Below are positions 24,992 through 34,349 of a stretch of 64,000 bases of DNA, piece after piece. The notes below the pieces were generated by a model, which saw only the letters and a list, made by a program, of their open reading frames with translations, was not told the DNA's origin and did not search any database. This stretch comes from Pandoraea anapnoica (GTDB lineage: Bacteria > Pseudomonadota > Gammaproteobacteria > Burkholderiales > Burkholderiaceae): assembly GCF_902459765.1 (NCBI RefSeq), contig NZ_CABPSP010000007.1, positions 214,467 through 278,466 on the forward strand. Reading direction: 5' to 3'. The position numbers and the translations under genes are program-made. Within the stretch, counting starts at the first letter, position 1. Each line of letters starts with the position of its first letter.

Positions 24992-26842
24992 TCAGGACCG
25001 GCTGAGTTCGAACAGTTGGTCCCGCGTCAGGCGGGCGCTGCCGCTACGCAATCCCGCCCCGGCGGCAGCCACAGCCGCGAGCGTCGCCTTGTCTTCCGAC
25101 GAAAGTTTTCTCGGATTCAAAGCCTCAGGCGGGATCGAGTACCACCACTGCACACCGGTAATCTGATTGCGGGATGCTTGCGTGTGCGTCAGCGGTGCTT
25201 TCGATGTATGCACCAGCGACGTCGATTTTTGCGAAAGGTACTTGTAAATAGTCTTCTGGTCCTGTTTGCCTGAGGTCTTGTTTTTCAGCGTATTCATGTC
25301 CTTGCCGTTCTCGATCAGATGCAGCACGCCGGCACCGTCGATATACGACACGTCGACATCCTTGGTCATTTCGGCGTTATCCGCATCGGTGTACTTCGAG
25401 CCGCTGAAGACTACCTCTCCCTCGGCAAGTTCGCTGGGGTGAACGTTGAGGATGGCGTCAAGCTCCGACGTAATGCCTAGAAAGGACAGTGGAATTCCCC
25501 CCTGCTTTGTGACGCCGTAGAAAGCGTCAAAGCGCGCCCCGCCAAATGGGCTGTAGTCCTTCGGCGTCCCTTGCAGATCGCTGGTGATCATGCTGAGCGT
25601 CGCGGCAATGCCGTGCCAGTCGTATGGCTGCCGGGTCTTGAAGGCTTGCCCTATGTCTACGACCCGACGGATGAACGCACTGGCTATCTCAGGCTCGAAT
25701 TTCTCGACAAGCGCCAACCGGTAGCAAATCAGCAAGGCCTTTCTAGCATCGACAATGCCTGCGAGCGATTCGCTCAGCGGAATCATTCGCGCCGCAAAGG
25801 TCTTCCAATCACTTTCCCACGCATCCTCCGAAGTCGCCGACTGATACCTCGTTACCTTTTCCTGAATCTTCGGCGCGTCATCTTCGTTTCGTTTTTCTCG
25901 TGCCTCGGCCTTTGCGCCACGGATTTCGCTATTAATCGCGGCGGTCAGTGCCTTAATGTTGTGGAATTCGCGATCTTTCCAGGTGTCATCGATCAGCGTT
26001 CTCAGGGCGTTGGGCTCAGGGAACCGACGTTGATACGCTGTGACCGGCGCTGCTTGCGAGAAATCCTCGATTCCCATCAGTGTGGCGTAGCTCGTGGGAA
26101 CGAATGTCTTGGGCTCTTCGGTGCTTTTGATCTTGACGCGCTGAACAGGCGCTGACGCTGCCGAATCGCGGCGGGCGATGGAGAGTTGTCGTGGAGCGCT
26201 GTCGCTAGTTCCCTCAGAAATGGAGGGATGCGCCACGTCGGTCGATAGAGAGGACGAAGTACTTGCGAGGCCGACGGCTGCAGCGCGGCTTCCCATCGCG
26301 TCTGCCTCGGCTTCGAGGCCGACGTCGTCGTTCAGGGATTGGCCGTCGGCCATCTGCATCGTGGGTTTTACGCGGCCCTGTGCCTGTTGCACGACGTGCC
26401 ATGCCTCGTGCGGCAGATGCTGCTCCTGACCGGGCGCAAGGTGAATATCGCTATCCTGCGCATACGCATGGGCCTGCATCTGCGCAGGCCTGGACGAGTT
26501 GTAATGCACACGGACATGGTCCATGGCCTGGCCGGATAGTGACTCGATGCCTTGTTTGAGCCCGATGGGTAAACCGTTGCTTCGATCCGATGCCGAGGCA
26601 GTGCGCTGGACAGGTTGATGTTCCGCGGACGTGTCTTGCTGGCTGAACAAGGTCTGCATGTGCTGACGTTGCGCGACCATGCGTGGACTGGTGTCGACCA
26701 GCGCCTGCATCGACGCCGAAGGCACAGCTTGCGAGCGATTGTCGGCAGGAAGATGGCCGTGGGAGGGCGTCTCCCGGGAGGTTGCATGTGATTCGGGCAA
26801 CCTCCACTGCGCCTGCTGCGGGGTCTCTTTGTACGATCTCAC
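24992..26842 (-). CDS. DUF4157 (eCIS-core) protein with putative C-terminal toxin domain
   Basis: About 616 residues from a GTG at 26842 with AGGAGA nine bases upstream (the frame continues to an ATG at 26980 without support). A Gln/Ser-rich disordered N-terminus (about 1-90) leads into a DUF4157 domain: LSGQAMDHVRVHYNSS, AYAQDSDIHLAPGQE and the zinc-protease-like HEAWHVVQQAQGRV (His about 145). DUF4157 proteins are typical cargo or processing partners of contractile injection systems. The C-terminal ~250 residues are unrelated to anything I recognise. They contain DVDVSYIDGAGVLHLIENGKD, which could be a nuclease core with D and E..K (tentative). No injection-system genes lie nearby. Confidence 0.7.
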   Translation of the reverse strand: MRSYKETPQQAQWRLPESHATSRETPSHGHLPADNRSQAVPSASMQALVDTSPRMVAQRQHMQTLFSQQDTSAEHQPVQRTASASDRSNGLPIGLKQGIESLSGQAMDHVRVHYNSSRPAQMQAHAYAQDSDIHLAPGQEQHLPHEAWHVVQQAQGRVKPTMQMADGQSLNDDVGLEAEADAMGSRAAAVGLASTSSSLSTDVAHPSISEGTSDSAPRQLSIARRDSAASAPVQRVKIKSTEEPKTFVPTSYATLMGIEDFSQAAPVTAYQRRFPEPNALRTLIDDTWKDREFHNIKALTAAINSEIRGAKAEAREKRNEDDAPKIQEKVTRYQSATSEDAWESDWKTFAARMIPLSESLAGIVDARKALLICYRLALVEKFEPEIASAFIRRVVDIGQAFKTRQPYDWHGIAATLSMITSDLQGTPKDYSPFGGARFDAFYGVTKQGGIPLSFLGITSELDAILNVHPSELAEGEVVFSGSKYTDADNAEMTKDVDVSYIDGAGVLHLIENGKDMNTLKNKTSGKQDQKTIYKYLSQKSTSLVHTSKAPLTHTQASRNQITGVQWWYSIPPEALNPRKLSSEDKATLAAVAAAGAGLRSGSARLTRDQLFELSRS

Positions 26843-27307
26843 GGCGTCATTCTCCTGCCCGGGCGGTGCACGCCCGGCAATAGAGTGGTGAACCAGCCTG
26901 GGAAGTCTCCGGATTCTCCCAATGCCCCCGATGCCAGGCGATTTGGGATGTCCGTTCAAATCGATGGCGTAGTATCGCAAAATCGATCAAAAGTTGTCAC
27001 CGAACCGATCACGACGCCAACGTTTGATCTATATCTAATTCCACGCTCGAAGGGTGACGTCGGGCCGCACAGGGCCGTCCATAATGGATTTGTCATGTTT
27101 TCATGACCCTGTCTTCCCGGTGCCCATGGTGCCTCATGCGTACCGGTTTTGAAGCCCGCCTCCCTCAGGCGGGCTTTTTTTATGTCGGGAACAATCCGGG
27201 ATATACGCTTTGCGTAACGCTACGATGTGCCCTATGAAATTCGAACGTGCTACGATTTTTTGCAACGCAGGGCGTTTTTCGACTTTCAGGACAGTGTGGA
27301 GGCAGCA
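26843..27307. other. Intergenic region with a terminator
   Basis: It contains the upstream region of the DUF4157 gene. A strong hairpin, AGCCCGCC-TCCCTCA-GGCGGGCT plus TTTTT, lies at 27153-27180. No gene-like frame. Confidence 0.5.
27153..27180 (+). terminator. Rho-independent-type hairpin
   Basis: An eight-base GC-rich stem (AGCCCGCC/GGCGGGCT) with a T-run of seven. There is no plus-strand gene directly upstream, so it may end a transcript that starts in the intergenic region, or may be leftover. Confidence 0.7.
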
Positions 27308-27562
27308 ATGAGTACCTTTTTGCACGGTGGCCTCGGCTTGGGCAGTGACGGCGAGTCCGTGCGTTTCAATGTGCATGTCGACGGCAAAGTCTGGACGTGT
27401 CAGATCGGTCGTGCGGCACTCAATCGCCTGTCCGGCGTCGATGCCGGGGGCGAAGCGCTATTCGATCAGTTCGTCGACGTCGAAGATGAAATCGTCGACC
27501 TCGCCGCCAAGGCGATTGCGCAGGGCGCTAAAGTCGAGCCAATCGAAGTCGGCACGCAATGA
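27308..27562 (+). CDS. Small DUF1488-like protein
   Basis: 84 residues from ATG 27308, with GTGGAGG at good distance. VRFNVHVDGKVWTCQIGRAALNRL resembles the small beta-rich DUF1488 family found in Burkholderiaceae. The C-terminal half is acidic and helical. No signal peptide. It is followed after 82 bases by another small gene on the same strand. Function unknown; the family call is from memory. Confidence 0.55.
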   Translation: MSTFLHGGLGLGSDGESVRFNVHVDGKVWTCQIGRAALNRLSGVDAGGEALFDQFVDVEDEIVDLAAKAIAQGAKVEPIEVGTQ

Positions 27563-27644
27563 GCGTTTAATATTCCAACTGAACGTCGCAACACCTTGTC
27601 GCCAGACAGGCGACATCCCGCTAACCGGAAACACGGGGTTCTTC

Positions 27645-27893
27645 ATGAGCTACGCATCGCATGAGCAGGTCTACGATTACCGCGCAGGCTATCGAATTCG
27701 CGTTCAGGCTTTCCAGAGCGAGTACGCCGGGCCGTGGGACTATCTGGTGCAAGTGCTGCGACACGACAAGCCGGAAGGGCCAGAAGTGCGCTCTCCCGAC
27801 GGTCATCGCGACAACCGGCTCGACGCCGAAATGGCCGGACGCAAGGCCGGTGAGCGCATCGTCGACGAACTACTCGGTGACGGGGACGCGTGA
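27645..27893 (+). CDS. Small hypothetical protein
   Basis: 82 residues. SYASHEQVYDYRAGYRIRVQ, then WDYLVQVLRHDKPEGPEVRSPDGHRDNRLDAEMAGRKAGERIVDELLG, reads like a compact alpha-beta protein. I do not recognise a family. It may be in a unit with the DUF1488-like gene. Its stop lies 15 bases from the stop of the converging Nudix/MBL gene. Confidence 0.55.
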   Translation: MSYASHEQVYDYRAGYRIRVQAFQSEYAGPWDYLVQVLRHDKPEGPEVRSPDGHRDNRLDAEMAGRKAGERIVDELLGDGDA

Positions 27894-27907
27894 CCCTTCG
27901 CGCGCCC

Positions 27908-29662
27908 TTAGCCAGCTTCCGTCTCGCCACGCAAACGCCATATCCCGTCCGCCGAGACGACGGCGCGTCCGTCTTCTGCGAGCTTATCCAGATGCGCGCG
28001 CAGCGAACGTCGCGCAACACCGTGCCGTGTCGCTGGCACGTCCGCATAGACCACCGGCGTGAGCGTGTCGATGGTCGCAGGGCCGATGTCCGCGAGTGCC
28101 GCCAGAGTGCTCGCTTCCCGCGCAATCCGATGTGCCACCAGCCGCGCGATGCGCTGCGTCGGACGATCCATCACGAAACCATGCCCCGGCGCGAGCCACT
28201 GTGGCGCCAACGCGGCCAACTTTTCCAGCGATGCCAGATAGGTCGCCATATGGCCATCCGGCGGGTTGATGACGACCGTCGAGCCTTGCATCACGTGATC
28301 GCCGGTGAAAACCAGCTTTGCGTCGTCAAGCGAATAGCACAGATGATTCGCCGCATGCCCCGGCGTATGGATGGCGCGCAGTATGCGTCCGTCCGGCAGC
28401 GTCACTCCGTCGCCGTCGTAGAGGGAAACCTCCGGCACGAATGCCGTGTCTTGCCCTTCGTCATGACACGCTTGCATGCCATACGTCACAGCCCCTGTCT
28501 TCGCCTTTAACAACCGCGCACCGGGCGAATGGTCGCGATGCGTATGCGTGACGAAAATCTGTCGGATGACGCCCGGCGCTGCACGCAGGATCGTCTCGGT
28601 GTGCACGGGATCATCGGGGCCGGGGTCGATGACCGCCCATTCGTTCTGCGGCCCGCCGCCAATCAGATAGGTGTTGGTGCCGGGACCAGTCATCATCCCC
28701 GGATTCGATGCGGTGACGCGAAGCACACCGGGCATAAGCGTCACGACGTTTCCCGGCACGATGTCGTAGCTGCCGGTGCCTTGCTCCCGTGGATCGGTCA
28801 GCGTGAGTTCGGCCCACGCGGGCTCGTCCGGCGTGACGGGCCAGCGGCCGCGTTTGCCGTTGGCGAGGCGCGGCTGGATGCGCGGAATTTCGTGCCGCGC
28901 AGCCAGCATCGATGCCGTCGCCATCGCTCGCTCGGCAGTGCCCATACTTTCGAGCCACTGGAGCAGTTTTCGCGTGGGCGGCAGCAGACGCAGCTGGTCC
29001 GCGTGCGTCAGCGCATAGTGCGGACGCATCCACCGGTGTGCAGCAGTCTCGATCTGATCGACTTCGACCGATTGGCCTTCGGGGAGCATTGCCAGAAAGA
29101 AGCGCGTGTCGAAGCGCTTCGGCAACGCGAGCGGCGTGACCCAGTGACTCAGATAGTGCAGACGGTCGGGTGCCAGCCAAACGTTGGACGCATGGCACAA
29201 CGATGCGATATCGATCTTGGCATCGTGCAGGGCGTCAAGTTGCGCGTGCATGTCGTCGAGAGCGGAGGTGTCGATGGGCAGACCCGTAGCGTCGACCGCG
29301 AACAACACCCCGGTTTCCTCGAAGCATTCGCGGATGGCCGCGACGTAGTAGTCGAGGCCATGATCGGTCAGTTGAAGATGTTCGCTCGCCGTGGCGTCGT
29401 CCAGACCGATGCACACTGCGTGCCCTTGCCGATCAGCCGCATCGACGACGCCGCCGGGAAACACGTAGGCATCGGAGCTGAAATCACCGGCCCGGACGGC
29501 GCGCCGTAACAGCAGCACTTCCAGACCACTCGGGCGTTCGCGTAATACGACGAGACTCGCGGCCATCCGTAGGGACGTTGGCGAGCGCTGTGAGGGCGGC
29601 TGGGTAGGAGAAGGATGCTGGCCGTCAGGCGTAGACGGTTGCGCTTCAGGACGATCTGCCAT
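27908..29662 (-). CDS. Nudix hydrolase fused to metallo-beta-lactamase-fold hydrolase
   Basis: 584 residues. The first ~270 form a Nudix domain of the mitochondrial NUDT19-like type (LRERPSGLEVLLLRRAV, FPGGVVD, AAIRECFEETGVLF). The second half is an MBL-fold domain with HTHRDHSPGARLL (metal site HxHxDH), HTPGHAANHLCY and TGDHVMQG, then a C-terminal winged-helix-like tail as in the LACTB2 group. Family members hydrolyse CoA derivatives (Nudix) and RNA or thioesters (MBL); the natural substrate is unknown. It lies downstream of the hydrolase/BVMO/SDR cassette on the same strand, 104 bases away, possibly in the same transcript. Confidence 0.82.
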   Translation of the reverse strand: MADRPEAQPSTPDGQHPSPTQPPSQRSPTSLRMAASLVVLRERPSGLEVLLLRRAVRAGDFSSDAYVFPGGVVDAADRQGHAVCIGLDDATASEHLQLTDHGLDYYVAAIRECFEETGVLFAVDATGLPIDTSALDDMHAQLDALHDAKIDIASLCHASNVWLAPDRLHYLSHWVTPLALPKRFDTRFFLAMLPEGQSVEVDQIETAAHRWMRPHYALTHADQLRLLPPTRKLLQWLESMGTAERAMATASMLAARHEIPRIQPRLANGKRGRWPVTPDEPAWAELTLTDPREQGTGSYDIVPGNVVTLMPGVLRVTASNPGMMTGPGTNTYLIGGGPQNEWAVIDPGPDDPVHTETILRAAPGVIRQIFVTHTHRDHSPGARLLKAKTGAVTYGMQACHDEGQDTAFVPEVSLYDGDGVTLPDGRILRAIHTPGHAANHLCYSLDDAKLVFTGDHVMQGSTVVINPPDGHMATYLASLEKLAALAPQWLAPGHGFVMDRPTQRIARLVAHRIAREASTLAALADIGPATIDTLTPVVYADVPATRHGVARRSLRAHLDKLAEDGRAVVSADGIWRLRGETEAG

Positions 29663-29766
29663 GAGACGTGCGCACTGAAGGCGCGCGATATCGGAAAGTC
29701 CCTAGTGTGCCATCGGAATAGAGACGCCGCAGGCGGGGCGATCCCCAACTTGCGGCGCGATGTGTA

Positions 29767-30786
29767 TCAGGCTGCGTCGTTCGCGGCTTGCGTCGACACC
29801 ATCGTCACATCGTGACGAGGGCGATAGTTCTGTGCAGACGGCATGCGCGCAGCGACCTCACGCAGCCATTGGGCGGTCAGCTCCGGCTGCGTGACGGGGA
29901 GCATGTGGCCGCCGTCGACGAGCGTGAGTTGCGCCCGCGGGCTCGCCACCGGCAGGGTCTCGCCGTGCTGATGGTAGTTGAGAACGCGGTCGCTGCGGCC
30001 GTAAAGCACATCGACGGGCACCGCCAGGTCGTCGTATCTTGCCGCGAGCCTGCGCATGTCCCGCTCCGCTGCAAGGATGTCGACGCTGCTTGCTTCGAAG
30101 TTGCCGGGGCGATAGCCCAGCACGCCGCCGCCGCGAATGAGGAAGTCCTCCGGCGCGTCTTCAGGGCCGAAGACATACGTGAGCGTCGTGCGGCCCGTCA
30201 TCATGCCGACCGGCACGGCAAGCGTGCGTCCAACCCAGCGACGCCACCAGGCACTCCGGATGGCGAGTGCACGGAAGGGCGCAGGCACTTCGGATACTGG
30301 TTGCGTCAGCGGCGCGATCAGCGCGAGCGCGCCTACGCGTTGCGGATGGTCGAGCGCGAGCGCCAGCGATACCGCACCGCCCAGCGAATGCCCGACCACC
30401 AGCGGACGGTCCAGCGCAAGCGCGTCGATCAGTTGCGCAACGACGTTCGCCTGCCATGCGATGGAGGCGTCGTGTTGCGGCCCACGTGTGGAATAGCCGG
30501 AGCCGGGGCGGTCGACGAGCACCACGCGATGCGTGCGCGCCAGCGCGGCCAGCGGCAAATAAGCGAAGTTGCGCAATTGCCCGGAGAGCCCGTGAATGAA
30601 CACGATGGCGGGGCCGTGTCCGAAATCGACGTAATGCAGTCGTTCGCCGTCGATGTCGATAAACTGCCCGTCCGGCGGCACGGCCGCTTCGGCGCGTCTG
30701 GCGACGCGACGCGTAAAACGCATCAGCACGAGCACTCCAGCGGCGAAGGCGATAACGAGGCAGGCGAGCAAGTAGACGATGAGCAT
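29767..30786 (-). CDS. Alpha/beta hydrolase with N-terminal membrane anchor
   Basis: 339 residues from ATG 30786. The N-terminal helix (LIVYLLACLVIAFAAGVLVLM) anchors it in the inner membrane. The hydrolase domain has the oxyanion segment FIHGLSGQ, nucleophile elbow GHSLGG (Ser), YGRSDRVLN (Asp) and DGGHMLPV (His), so the triad is complete. As the third gene after SDR and a Baeyer-Villiger monooxygenase, it may cleave the ester or lactone that enzyme makes (inference). Confidence 0.83.
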   Translation of the reverse strand: MLIVYLLACLVIAFAAGVLVLMRFTRRVARRAEAAVPPDGQFIDIDGERLHYVDFGHGPAIVFIHGLSGQLRNFAYLPLAALARTHRVVLVDRPGSGYSTRGPQHDASIAWQANVVAQLIDALALDRPLVVGHSLGGAVSLALALDHPQRVGALALIAPLTQPVSEVPAPFRALAIRSAWWRRWVGRTLAVPVGMMTGRTTLTYVFGPEDAPEDFLIRGGGVLGYRPGNFEASSVDILAAERDMRRLAARYDDLAVPVDVLYGRSDRVLNYHQHGETLPVASPRAQLTLVDGGHMLPVTQPELTAQWLREVAARMPSAQNYRPRHDVTMVSTQAANDAA

Positions 30787-30846
30787 GGTGTCGGGCCGAA
30801 GAGCAGGCAAAGAGGGATGCGTAAAACGTGCGCGTCGAAACGCATC

Positions 30847-32403
30847 CTAACAAGGTGTTGCGAGGTCCGACGATGCGACGACACGTTGCAGCGTTGCGCG
30901 CCGCTCGAAACGCATCGCGCCGTCGTCGACGCTGGCCCAGCGCATCAGTCGCAAATCGCGCAGGTAGTTCTGATAGAACACCCACGGCTTGCGTCCGCCT
31001 TGCCGGGGCAGCGCACCAGCAGCGCGTTGAATGTACCCCGACGTCAGACCGATGGCGGGCAACTCACCGTGCTCACCTTCACGCAGATAGGGCACACACG
31101 TGTCGGCGTCGTGCGCATTCATATGGTTGATCAGACGGCAGACGTACTGTGCGATCAGCTCCGCCTTGAGTGTCCACGAGGCATTCGTATAACCGAAGAC
31201 CGACGCAAGATTCGGCACGCCGCTGTACATCATCCCCTTGTAGGCCACAGTGTCGGAGAGCGTGACGGGCTGGCCGTCGACCCGCAATCGCGCACCGCCC
31301 ATCAGTTGCACGCGCAGGCCGGTTGCCGTCACCACGATGTCGGCGTCGAGCGTCTTGCCGCTTTTGAGCGTAAGACCGGCAGGGGTGAACGCCGTGATTT
31401 CGTCGGTGACGATTTCGGCACGCCCGCTGCGCAACGCCTTGAAGATGTCGCCATTTGGTGCGAGGCACAGCCGCTGATCCCACGGGTTGTAGCGCGGGGT
31501 CAGATCGCGCTCGACGTCGGCATGCCCCTGCGCCTGTTGCGCCGCGCGCTTGATCAGTACGCGGCGGATGGCGTTCGGCCAGCGTCGCGCTGCATTGTAG
31601 AAACCGAGCGTGATCAGCACGTTCTTCGTGCGCACGAGCCGGTGCGCGACCCCTGCAGGCAGCCACTTGCGCAGACGTTCGGCGACGCCATCGCGCTGCG
31701 GCATGGACAGGATGTAGCTCGGCGAGCGCTGCAACATCGTGACGTGCGACGCACTCGTCGCCATGCTCGGCAGCAGGGTGACGGCCGTCGCGCCGCTGCC
31801 GATGATGATGACGCGCTTGTCGCGATAGTCGAGATCGGCGGGCCAATGCTGCGGGTGGACCACGGTGCCGCCGAACGTCTCCATGCCGGGCCAGGTGGGC
31901 GCGTGGCCGGCGTCGTAGGCGTAGTAGCCGCTGCACATGAAGAGGAAGCGGCACGTAAGCGTCTCGGTGTCGCGATGACCGTCCTCGTGCGTGCGCTCGA
32001 CGTCGAGCGTCCATCGGGCGACGCCGGAGTCCCAGCGCGCTTCGCTCACTTTGTGTCCGTAACGGATCACCTCGTCGAGACCTTCGGCGCGGGCCGTCTC
32101 CTTGAGATAGTCGAGAATCTCTCCGCCGTCGGCGATGGCCTGATCGCTCGCCCACGGACGGAAGCTGAAGCCGAGCGTGTACATGTCGGAGTCGGAGCGC
32201 ACGCCGGGATAGCGGAATAAATCCCACGTGCCGCCCAGCGACTGACGGGCTTCGAGCATCGCGAATCGGGTGCCGGGACAGCGCTCGCGCAGATAGTGCG
32301 CGGCGGCAATGCCCGAGAGTCCTGCGCCCACAATGACGACGTCCAGATCTCTGCGCGTGCGCGACGTGCTGGCTATATCGGAAACGGTCGTGTTTGTCGT
32401 CAT
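30847..32403 (-). CDS. Flavin-binding Baeyer-Villiger-type monooxygenase
   Basis: 518 residues. Two Rossmann motifs: VIVGAGLSGIAAAHYL for FAD and IIIGSGATAVTLLPS for NADPH. Between them is the BVMO fingerprint FGGTVVHPQHW (FxGxxxHxxxW). LGGTWDLFRYPGVRSDSDMYT resembles the EthA/MymA branch, which oxidises ketones to esters. It starts at ATG 32403, just after the SDR gene (25 bases apart), and upstream of the hydrolase. The position in a three-enzyme cassette suggests ketone or fatty-ketone degradation. The substrate is unknown. Confidence 0.88.
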   Translation of the reverse strand: MTTNTTVSDIASTSRTRRDLDVVIVGAGLSGIAAAHYLRERCPGTRFAMLEARQSLGGTWDLFRYPGVRSDSDMYTLGFSFRPWASDQAIADGGEILDYLKETARAEGLDEVIRYGHKVSEARWDSGVARWTLDVERTHEDGHRDTETLTCRFLFMCSGYYAYDAGHAPTWPGMETFGGTVVHPQHWPADLDYRDKRVIIIGSGATAVTLLPSMATSASHVTMLQRSPSYILSMPQRDGVAERLRKWLPAGVAHRLVRTKNVLITLGFYNAARRWPNAIRRVLIKRAAQQAQGHADVERDLTPRYNPWDQRLCLAPNGDIFKALRSGRAEIVTDEITAFTPAGLTLKSGKTLDADIVVTATGLRVQLMGGARLRVDGQPVTLSDTVAYKGMMYSGVPNLASVFGYTNASWTLKAELIAQYVCRLINHMNAHDADTCVPYLREGEHGELPAIGLTSGYIQRAAGALPRQGGRKPWVFYQNYLRDLRLMRWASVDDGAMRFERRATLQRVVASSDLATPC

Positions 32404-32428
32404 GACGAAATTCTCCGGCCGGAAATCT

Positions 32429-33331
32429 TCAGTTCGTGGATGATTCGGTCGCGGCGGCGCGTGCGCTCGCAGCGGCCGCAGACGGTTTGCCCGACATGGC
32501 CGAGCGCCGGTAGAACCAGACGACCATCGCCTGGTAACTTGCGCCGAGCAGGCGGGCGAGCTTGTCGACGCGGCGCGCGTCGGCGCCCACGAGTACGCGC
32601 CGCGCATTGCGCTGGATCCCCGCGAGCATCTGGCGCGCGGCAGCGTCGGCGCTCGTCACATCGATCAGCTTGTTGGCGCGACGGCGATGCGTTTGCGCGT
32701 CGATGCCGGTGAACGCGGCAATACTTTCGTCGATGCGCGATGCCGTCACGATATTGGTGGCGACGCCCCCCGGATGCACGCATGTGCACGACACAGGGGA
32801 GCCCGCTAGTTCCAGTTCCATACGCAGCGCCTCGGTAAAACCGCGCACGGCGAACTTGCTTGCGTTATAGGCCGATTGCGTCGGCATGGCGATGATGCCG
32901 AAGAGACTCGATGTGTTGACGATGTGACCCTCTCCGGCGGCGGTGAGGTAGGGGAGGAACGCTTGTGTGCCGTGCACCACACCCCAGAAGTTGATGTTCA
33001 TCAGCCACTCGATGTCTTCATGACGTGCGGTCGCGACCGGTACGGACAACGACACGCCCGCATTGTTGAAGACGAGGTTGATCTTGCCGTGTGCGGCGGC
33101 GGTGTCGTGTGCCCACGCAAAGACGGCGTCGCGATCGGCGACGTCGAGGCGTTGCGACGTCACGCGTGCGCCGAGCGCACGACAGGCGATGGCAGTGTGC
33201 GTGACGCTGGCTTCGTCGATATCGGATAACGCGAGATGCGCACCCCGGCGTGCCAGTTCAAGGGCGAGCGAGCGTCCCATACCCGATCCCGCACCCGTGA
33301 TGGCCGCCACCTTGTCCGTGAACGTCTTCAT
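32429..33331 (-). CDS. Short-chain dehydrogenase/reductase
   Basis: 300 residues from ATG 33331 (AGGGAGA upstream). Classical SDR: cofactor motif TGAGSGMG near the N-terminus, NNAG, and the active-site YNASK. A roughly 60-residue C-terminal extension ends in an Ala-rich tail. It would interconvert an alcohol and a ketone, feeding the Baeyer-Villiger monooxygenase encoded next. First gene of the cassette, divergent from the TetR gene, which is probably its regulator. Confidence 0.87.
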   Translation of the reverse strand: MKTFTDKVAAITGAGSGMGRSLALELARRGAHLALSDIDEASVTHTAIACRALGARVTSQRLDVADRDAVFAWAHDTAAAHGKINLVFNNAGVSLSVPVATARHEDIEWLMNINFWGVVHGTQAFLPYLTAAGEGHIVNTSSLFGIIAMPTQSAYNASKFAVRGFTEALRMELELAGSPVSCTCVHPGGVATNIVTASRIDESIAAFTGIDAQTHRRRANKLIDVTSADAAARQMLAGIQRNARRVLVGADARRVDKLARLLGASYQAMVVWFYRRSAMSGKPSAAAASARAAATESSTN

Positions 33332-33488
33332 CGTGCTGTCTCCCTGTCTCCCTGCCTCCCCTGGGGGAGGCTTGTCGCGCGTCGCCATTTATGGTTTTGA
33401 GTCGTCTCGCGGCGGCGCTCGCGTTGCCTATAATGAGGTCACGCAAATTTGGTGTTGAGTGTCACCACTTTAGTTTTCCGTTGAGGTG

Positions 33489-34154
33489 ATGTCAAATAGC
33501 GAAATGGAACAAGGACTCGAATCGAAGGATGTCGCGCCAATGGCCCGGGAGGGCGGGCGGCGCTATGGCGGGGTGGCACAGGCGCAGCGGGAACAGGTCC
33601 GCCGCACCGCGCTGCTCGACGCCGCCACCGAGGTGTTCGGCACTGTCGGCTTTCGCCGCGCCACCGTGCGCTCGGTGTGCAGTCTGGCCAAGCTCAACGA
33701 CCGGTACTTTTACGCGGCGTTCGACAACATGGAGCATCTGCTGCGAGCGACATACGCGCATCACGCGCAGACGCTGCTCGAACGGTTGCAGACGGCCATC
33801 GCTGACAGCGCACCGACGCTCGACGCGCGGCTCGACGCTGGCCTGAACACCTTCTTCGCGTTCCTGCGTCAACCACAGGCGGCCCGCGTGTTGCTGCTTG
33901 AAGTGATGGGCGTAAGCCCGGAGACGGATCTGACCTATCAGCGCTATATTTTCGAATTCGCGAAGCTGATCCTCGCCATGGCCGAGACGCCGCCGACCGA
34001 TGACGACGCGCAGGCACAGGCCCGGATCGTCGGGCTGGCGCTGGTGGGCGCGATGACGAACGCGGGAACGGCGTGGGTCCTCATGGGCTATCAGGACACG
34101 CAGGCGTGCATGGTGGCGAGCTGCCGTCGCGTGCTGCGAGGTGCGCTGATGTGA
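33489..34154 (+). CDS. TetR-family transcriptional regulator
   Basis: About 221 residues. The N-terminal HTH (RRTALLDAATEVFGTVGFRRATVRSVCSLAKLNDRYFYAAFDNMEHLL) is typical of TetR. The ligand-binding half is all-helical. It is divergent from the SDR/BVMO/hydrolase genes with about 157 bases between, a layout that usually means local repression. Start uncertain: GTG 33486, ATG 33489 or ATG 33504; GAGG lies at 33483-33486. Confidence 0.85.
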   Translation: MSNSEMEQGLESKDVAPMAREGGRRYGGVAQAQREQVRRTALLDAATEVFGTVGFRRATVRSVCSLAKLNDRYFYAAFDNMEHLLRATYAHHAQTLLERLQTAIADSAPTLDARLDAGLNTFFAFLRQPQAARVLLLEVMGVSPETDLTYQRYIFEFAKLILAMAETPPTDDDAQAQARIVGLALVGAMTNAGTAWVLMGYQDTQACMVASCRRVLRGALM

Positions 34155-34349
34155 GTTGCCTGACCTGGCTGACTTAGCGCGCGACGGTCCGCTGCGACCG
34201 GTGCGCGGGGGGGGCATCGATGCTGCGAGGTGCCGCAGCGACGGCATGGCTCGCTACAATACGGCTTTCGCGTACGACGGCTGTGAAGCGGCTAAGGGCT
34301 TGTCGTCCCCCGTCGTCCTCCCAAATTTCTCACTCTCCAAAGGTCGCAA

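Noticed and set aside
29788-32220. 810-codon open frame antisense to the hydrolase and monooxygenase
   Set aside because: Both genes on the other strand have complete catalytic motifs. The frame is a GC-bias artefact.
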